Assembly: GCA_035610835.1 (NCBI GenBank)
Contig: CM069448.1
Location: 3,659,607 to 3,723,606 of the forward strand
Direction of reading: 5' to 3'
From: Ophiura sarsii
Lineage: Eukaryota > Echinodermata > Ophiuroidea > Amphilepidida > Ophiuridae
Length of the DNA: 64,000 bases
Shown here: in pieces, positions 59,652-64,000 of the stretch
How the letters are laid out: the number at the start of each line of letters is the position of its first letter
Numbering within the stretch: position 1 is the stretch's first letter
Program-made: the position numbers and the translations under genes
Notes under the pieces: model-generated
What the model was told of the DNA's origin: nothing
The model's input: only the letters and a program-made list of their open reading frames with translations
The model's database searches: none

Positions 59652-61380
59652 TTTTACACGCAGTGAGGGGTAATGCGAGATACTAAAGTACATAGAGGCA
59701 TCTCAAGAACCACTGTGCCAAGATAGACATGTCATTTCAAAGCACAATTTATATTCCATTCTGAATATATAAATGGTTTTGAATATTCACATTTCTGGCA
59801 TATTTTATGCAATTAATGACAGTCTCAAGAACTTGTTTAGAGAGAAGACTATGCATGTTTGCACTCATACTCTTTAAAAAGTAATCTACCTTCACTTACG
59901 CACTGGAATATACACCAATCACAAAATTCAATGTACACAATGTCTGAGGTTTAAAAGGATAATGGATATATCTGAATTATAAATATCACAATCAAAATCT
60001 ACTTTTTCCTAACATTTTAACACATTTTGAGGATAAACTGAATGTCACACCAGTCATTGCCAGTAGCATGCAAAGAGTTAATTCACTAAAGATGAGGGTG
60101 GTCGTCCTAGTTTATTGCATTTTACAAGTGCATACAAATATGATGACAAATTAGTACACACCACTCCATCCAATCAACTCATCGTCAAAAAGATTAATAT
60201 TTTGACGAGGCAGAGTCCATAAAAACAAATTCCGTGAAATCCAATATGGGCTATTTTTCAAGTAGTAACATGCGACAATAGTAGTGTTTATTTAGAATTG
60301 GTTTCCGTTTGAGATCAAGTCCATTAGGAGATCACAAAATGAATAACAAATTAGAGAGACGCATATCAACTACCAACAAGTAACAACATGCTATCCTGTT
60401 TCTGTGCTACAGTTGCTAGGGAAAGTGGGGGTTTTTTGCATTGTGATATACTCTCAAATCGGCAAAAGGTAGGTCACTATTTTATCAAATCCCCCTCCTT
60501 TATACCTTTACTAAAGAAAACTTCATATTATGATACTTTGATATAAATATTAATTTTGCTGAGAATTTCACCCCATTATAAGTATTTTTGACCATATACA
60601 GAATATTTTTGATGTTTAAAAATCAACCAATCTCTCTCATCTGTATCAAGATTTTTCTTATTTCAAAATCACAATCCCCCCGCCCCCCTCCACATACTAA
60701 AAAGGACCTACATTTGACAATTTGAACAAGGTGTGCAAACTAAAATCATCTTTTATTGATAGACAATTTAAATTGTAACATGGACTTACAAAAGGTAATA
60801 AAATTATTGTCATAACACAGAGTGAACGCAAATTGATTGTTATGTTTTCACCTAGTACCGTGTCACAATAGTGTTAACTTATTGAATACATTTTCCAATT
60901 TGGTGCCCTACAAGTTATCACTCAGTAAATATATTTCTTAGATTGTGCCCCACAAGTTCACAATCAATTCATTTGGTGGTGTACGTCACAATCAAAGAAA
61001 ACCCTTTTACGTAACCTTTCATAAGGTGTAAGAATTGGATGTTGCTGCTGAGTTGATTGTCCTTTTGTCAAAATGAAAATCAACAAAAAACACTTTCTAA
61101 ATTTGGAAAATAGACCCTCTGATATGAAGAAAAACATTTTCAAAACGAGAGAGTCAGGTATGTATCTAACAAAATTATGGTGCGGCATCAGTTCCTCTCA
61201 CTTTAACAGCTTAACTGCGAACAAAAAAACCCCCACCATGAATGTGTGCAAAATCAAGCCATTTGTACCTTCTTTGGACCTCCAACTATAATATTTTGCC
61301 CCTCTAAAAATGCAATCCTTTTACGCAGATGAGGAAAGCCTGTGTCTTGCTGAGCAAATGCGCTCCTTCCTTGGCTGATA

Positions 61381-61515
61381 CACTCTTAATACAACTAAGT
61401 CAAATATGTACACAACATAAAAGACAGCCGGGTCAAATTCTCACCCCTTTTTAAGGTTGTGTGCATATTTGACGCTGTCCTTAGTCACACTGTTTGACCC
61501 CATTGTTTAAGAGTG
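61381..61515. mobile_element. Small Tc1/mariner-like MITE (copy B)
   Basis: Equivalent of the element at 4507-4642, with CACTCTTAA at the left and TTAAGAGTGCA at the right; one terminal base has changed relative to copy A. Confidence 0.65.
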
Positions 61516-61912
61516 CATGCCACAGCCAATCCTTAAGATTTGTTGCTAAATATTCAGATTGGATACCCTACATTTGACATGAGACAACATTTACCTTCTT
61601 AGATACTTGCAGCAGTATGACCTGGTTCAAGTGTTTCAAATGAGAGGTTACAAATGTACAAGCTGTTACTATTAGCTATTCATTCGAAGAGGAAGGCCTC
61701 CGGGAGGCATGGCTGATTCTGCCATTAACCATGTTAACACTAAGTAGATGGTCAACTTATTTGGGGCATAAAACGGGGAGGGGGTAAAACAATTAAGTTG
61801 TGTGTTTCATGTCCCTGCCTTCCTCTGGATAATGCACTGGGCATTAAAATGATTGTTTGGAAGACAGTGGGACATGAAATAATTTTAAAACAAGTGACAA
61901 TGCGGAGTGGTA

Positions 61913-62058
61913 CACTCTTAAAACAATGGGTTAAAATCATGCACACAACCAGCAGGGTTAAATTGTGACCACAAAGTGGAAAAATTTGATTCTGTTTTTT
62001 TAGGTTGTGCATATTTCACACCATTCTTAGACAATTTTACCCCATTTTTTAAGCGCAA
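61913..62058. mobile_element. Small Tc1/mariner-like MITE (copy B, second)
   Basis: Equivalent of 5044-5188 in copy A. The left end CACTCTTAAAACAATGGG is conserved and the right end is decayed. Confidence 0.58.
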
Positions 62059-62717
62059 CACAAGCAGAGCAGGAAGGCAGAATGCACCTAAAGAGGGCAA
62101 ATCTCACCTCCTACTGGATCATCTTAAAACCTGGATTTTCCCCATGTGACAAGTGATCATTGTTTCACCCTGTGGAGTAGCAAACGTATCTATAAACCAT
62201 GTCAGGTAAAGCACACTTAGTAGTATATGTATCCACACTTGAATGGTACAATATCACATTACGCAGACAGAAGTCATGATTACCACTGATATCAGCGATG
62301 TGCAGTGACTCAATCAATTGAACTAAACGATGCCGTACATGATTACATCATTCAGACAACATTAGATGACAACGAATTGATTCCAGGTGAATCGAGAGCT
62401 ATTTACGCTCATTACTACACACGTACGTAACACCGTGTCCCGTAAGATTTGCAATCACTGGCGGCGGTAGAGCGGTGTATGATCAATAGGCTGATTAGAT
62501 GTGCACCGTTGGTGTGACTCAAAAGACGGCACTTTGGATAAAGTGTTTGATGAGATCCAGGTCATTTTGACTCATGATTTTTTAGTATTAACACAAATTT
62601 GGTGAGTTTGTCATGGACTGAAAATAGTTTAATACCTAATACCCGAAGGGACATGGTCACCCAATGGGCAGCCCTAAAACAATAGAGTGAATTGGTAGAA
62701 ATAGATGATCGTCTTAC

Positions 62718-62901
62718 AAAATCTTAACATATATTGAGGAAGAGTCCCTAATAAAAGCTTTAAAGTTGCCAGTGACATTGAGTCCAGACTCATTCATTAT
62801 ATTGCTGTATTGCTGGAGAGCATTCGCCCATACCCCATCAGAACTACTCAGATTACAACTCACATTATTTGCTGGGCATAATTCTGGAATTTCCTCCGCA
62901 C
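62718..62901 (-). CDS. Candidate internal exon of an extracellular protein (copy B)
   Basis: A 184-base segment between acceptor TTTTATAG and donor GTAAGA, open throughout and phase-compatible for an internal exon (starts with two bases of a codon, ends with two). It encodes about 60 residues including EEIPELCPANNVSCNLSSSD and GVWANALQQYSNIM. There are two cysteines and four N-glycosylation sequons (NVS, NLS, NES, NVT), which suggests a lumenal or extracellular domain. The equivalent in copy A (5844-6008) is frameshifted. The protein family is not recognised. Confidence 0.42.
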
Positions 62902-63044
62902 CTATAAAACATTTTATTCCGTAAATGTTGAGTGTTACAGGAATAAAGTAAAGGGTATTATAACATTTTCTCTGCTGTAATTTACTCAATTGGTTGTTTT
63001 GGGATTTTGGTTTATTTGAGAAAACTTGTTTATAACTTCATATA

Positions 63045-63255
63045 CAGGCCTGGATATAGCACCCGCCCACCTGCCCATAGCGGGTAACTTTTTGAGTCGG
63101 GCAGGGAAAGATGCAAAAGTACCCGACTGACTGGTGGGTTTAAACTCGCAGTGTAATTGAGTTACACTGGCGGTGGAATTTCTGTCGGGCAGTATTTTTG
63201 TGAGTTACCTGCCCGATTGGCTGATGGTTGAAAAAAAGATGAAGTTCCAGCCCTG
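63045..63255. mobile_element. hAT-like MITE (copy B)
   Basis: Same insertion as 6152-6368, with the same TTCATATA target duplications (63037-63044 and 63256-63263). It was therefore present before the two copies diverged. Confidence 0.82.
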
Positions 63256-63614
63256 TTCATATATTAAGTATGCTATCTGGCAACAATTTATTTTACCTTT
63301 GCAGTGGTTCAAAAGTGAACATTAATTTTCATGACTGGATTCGATTCCCTGTAGGGGAAATTAATTTTCATATATCAACCACTATATACAAGGGACGAGA
63401 CATAATTTGGTGCAGAGCGTTGCAGAGCACCAATGTGTCTCGCGCAATTCAGTTTGAGGGAAGGTTTAGCAGTGAGTTGAAGAGGTTTGGATACATGAAT
63501 AAAATTGAGAACACTGCTTAAAATAACATGGAGCCTAAAACACCGGGAACCACCAAAAGTGACATAGGGAAACACCCACGATACATTTTGTGTCTAAAAT
63601 AATTATGTTAATTC

Positions 63615-63855
63615 ACAATATCACCAGGAACCACCAAAAAACCCATCGAGAACATTGTAGGGGATAAAAACAACTTTCGGGTGCTTCTGACGTTGAAAAC
63701 CCAGAAAGTATTTCTGTGAACAAATCCCTATCCATGAGGAAACCACACTGGTTCTGATAGGCTTTGATGGATTTATCATCATTCCATAAATAAATACAGT
63801 CCATATTTTTGTTTCTGCAGGCATTCTTTCAAACCTGAAAATTGCCCATGGACAT
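63615..63855 (-). pseudogene. Broken counterpart of the copy A exon at 6707
   Basis: Aligns with 6707-6960 but has TGA just after the GNFQV segment, a small deletion after CIYL, and a compensating single-base insertion. The frame returns at FLMDRDLFTEILSG and is then lost again. If the copy A exon is real, copy B is defective here unless the internal TTTTCAG is used as the acceptor. Confidence 0.35.
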
Positions 63856-63877
63856 TTTAGAAGTAACCACTATAAGG

Positions 63878-64000
63878 CCCCCCCCCCCCAAAAAAAAAAA
63901 GAGTTGACTTGCCCTTTCCGACCGACCCGAATTTTTTGGAATTCTAGGGTGGCTATTTTTTTCTTCTCAAAGTAACAAAAAAAAAGAGTACAACATTTTT
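63878..64000. repeat. Edge of another dispersed repeat at the window end
   Basis: A C12 run and a poly-A run interrupt the match to copy A. They are followed by GACTTGCC and CCGACCGACCC, words also found in the CCTGTTCTAC-ended family near 53700. The rest lies outside the window. Confidence 0.5.

Larger units (their letters stand above)
57391..63877. repeat. Long direct duplication, copy B
   Basis: Second copy of the locus at 4-6965, about 57 kb downstream in direct orientation. Similarity is continuous apart from substitutions, small indels and transposon insertions. It ends where copy B runs into a C-tract followed by a poly-A stretch (63878 onward), while copy A continues with unique sequence. 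That C-tract looks like the edge of another repeat, so homology could resume beyond the window. Confidence 0.93.

Noticed and set aside
4091..61188. Similar 74-75 codon minus-strand frames in both copies (4091-4318 and 60964-61188)
   Set aside because: The two copies are so similar that shared frames are expected. Composition is Phe/Lys-rich from AT-rich DNA, and no splice signals or domain were seen.

Overview
The window looks like nuclear DNA of an animal, most likely a marine invertebrate deuterostome (echinoderm- or hemichordate-like). This is an inference from style, not from a marker gene: AT-rich intergenic DNA, spliced exons with GT-AG borders, one chromodomain-type Ty3/Gypsy retrotransposon, very many short non-autonomous DNA transposons, tRNA-derived SINE sequence, minisatellites and long C-tracts. 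A run of exactly 100 N (47367-47466) shows that it is a scaffolded draft assembly. No prokaryotic operon, rRNA gene or intact tRNA gene was seen.

Layout. (1) Bases 4-6965 and 57391-63877 are two direct copies of one locus. They differ by substitutions, small indels and at least four clean transposon presence/absence differences. They are either a segmental duplication or, quite plausibly, two haplotypes of one locus left in the same scaffold. Both carry possible minus-strand exons of an unrecognised extracellular protein, each copy broken at a different exon. (2) 7.0-23.4 kb is gene-poor and holds foldback elements, MITEs, low-complexity tracts and a tRNA-like sequence. (3) 23433-24504 (+) holds two well-supported phase-compatible exons, and a possible terminal exon, of a cysteine-rich protein I do not recognise. 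(4) 26972-35295 (-) is a complete, apparently intact 8.3 kb Ty3/Gypsy element with two identical 462-bp LTRs, a gag ORF and a pol ORF with a C-terminal chromodomain. The ORFs are joined by what looks like a textbook -1 ribosomal frameshift site. (5) 35.3-49.2 kb is gene-poor, with more MITEs, a telomere-like tract inside an inverted repeat, a foldback with a degenerate hammerhead-like motif, and the assembly gap. (6) 49175-51230 and 54548-55352 are two related minisatellites in opposite orientation. (7) A 750-bp foldback element in TTAA sits directly left of copy B.

The most unusual theme is a 19-bp dyad, GCTATCTACTGAAGATAGC. It occurs as single copies, as a small array near 38.7 kb, and as the core of both minisatellites (about 50 copies in 64 kb). 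Each copy contains two inverted WGATAR-type sites. Host coding content is very low; most short open frames are chance, antisense to pol, or made by repeats.
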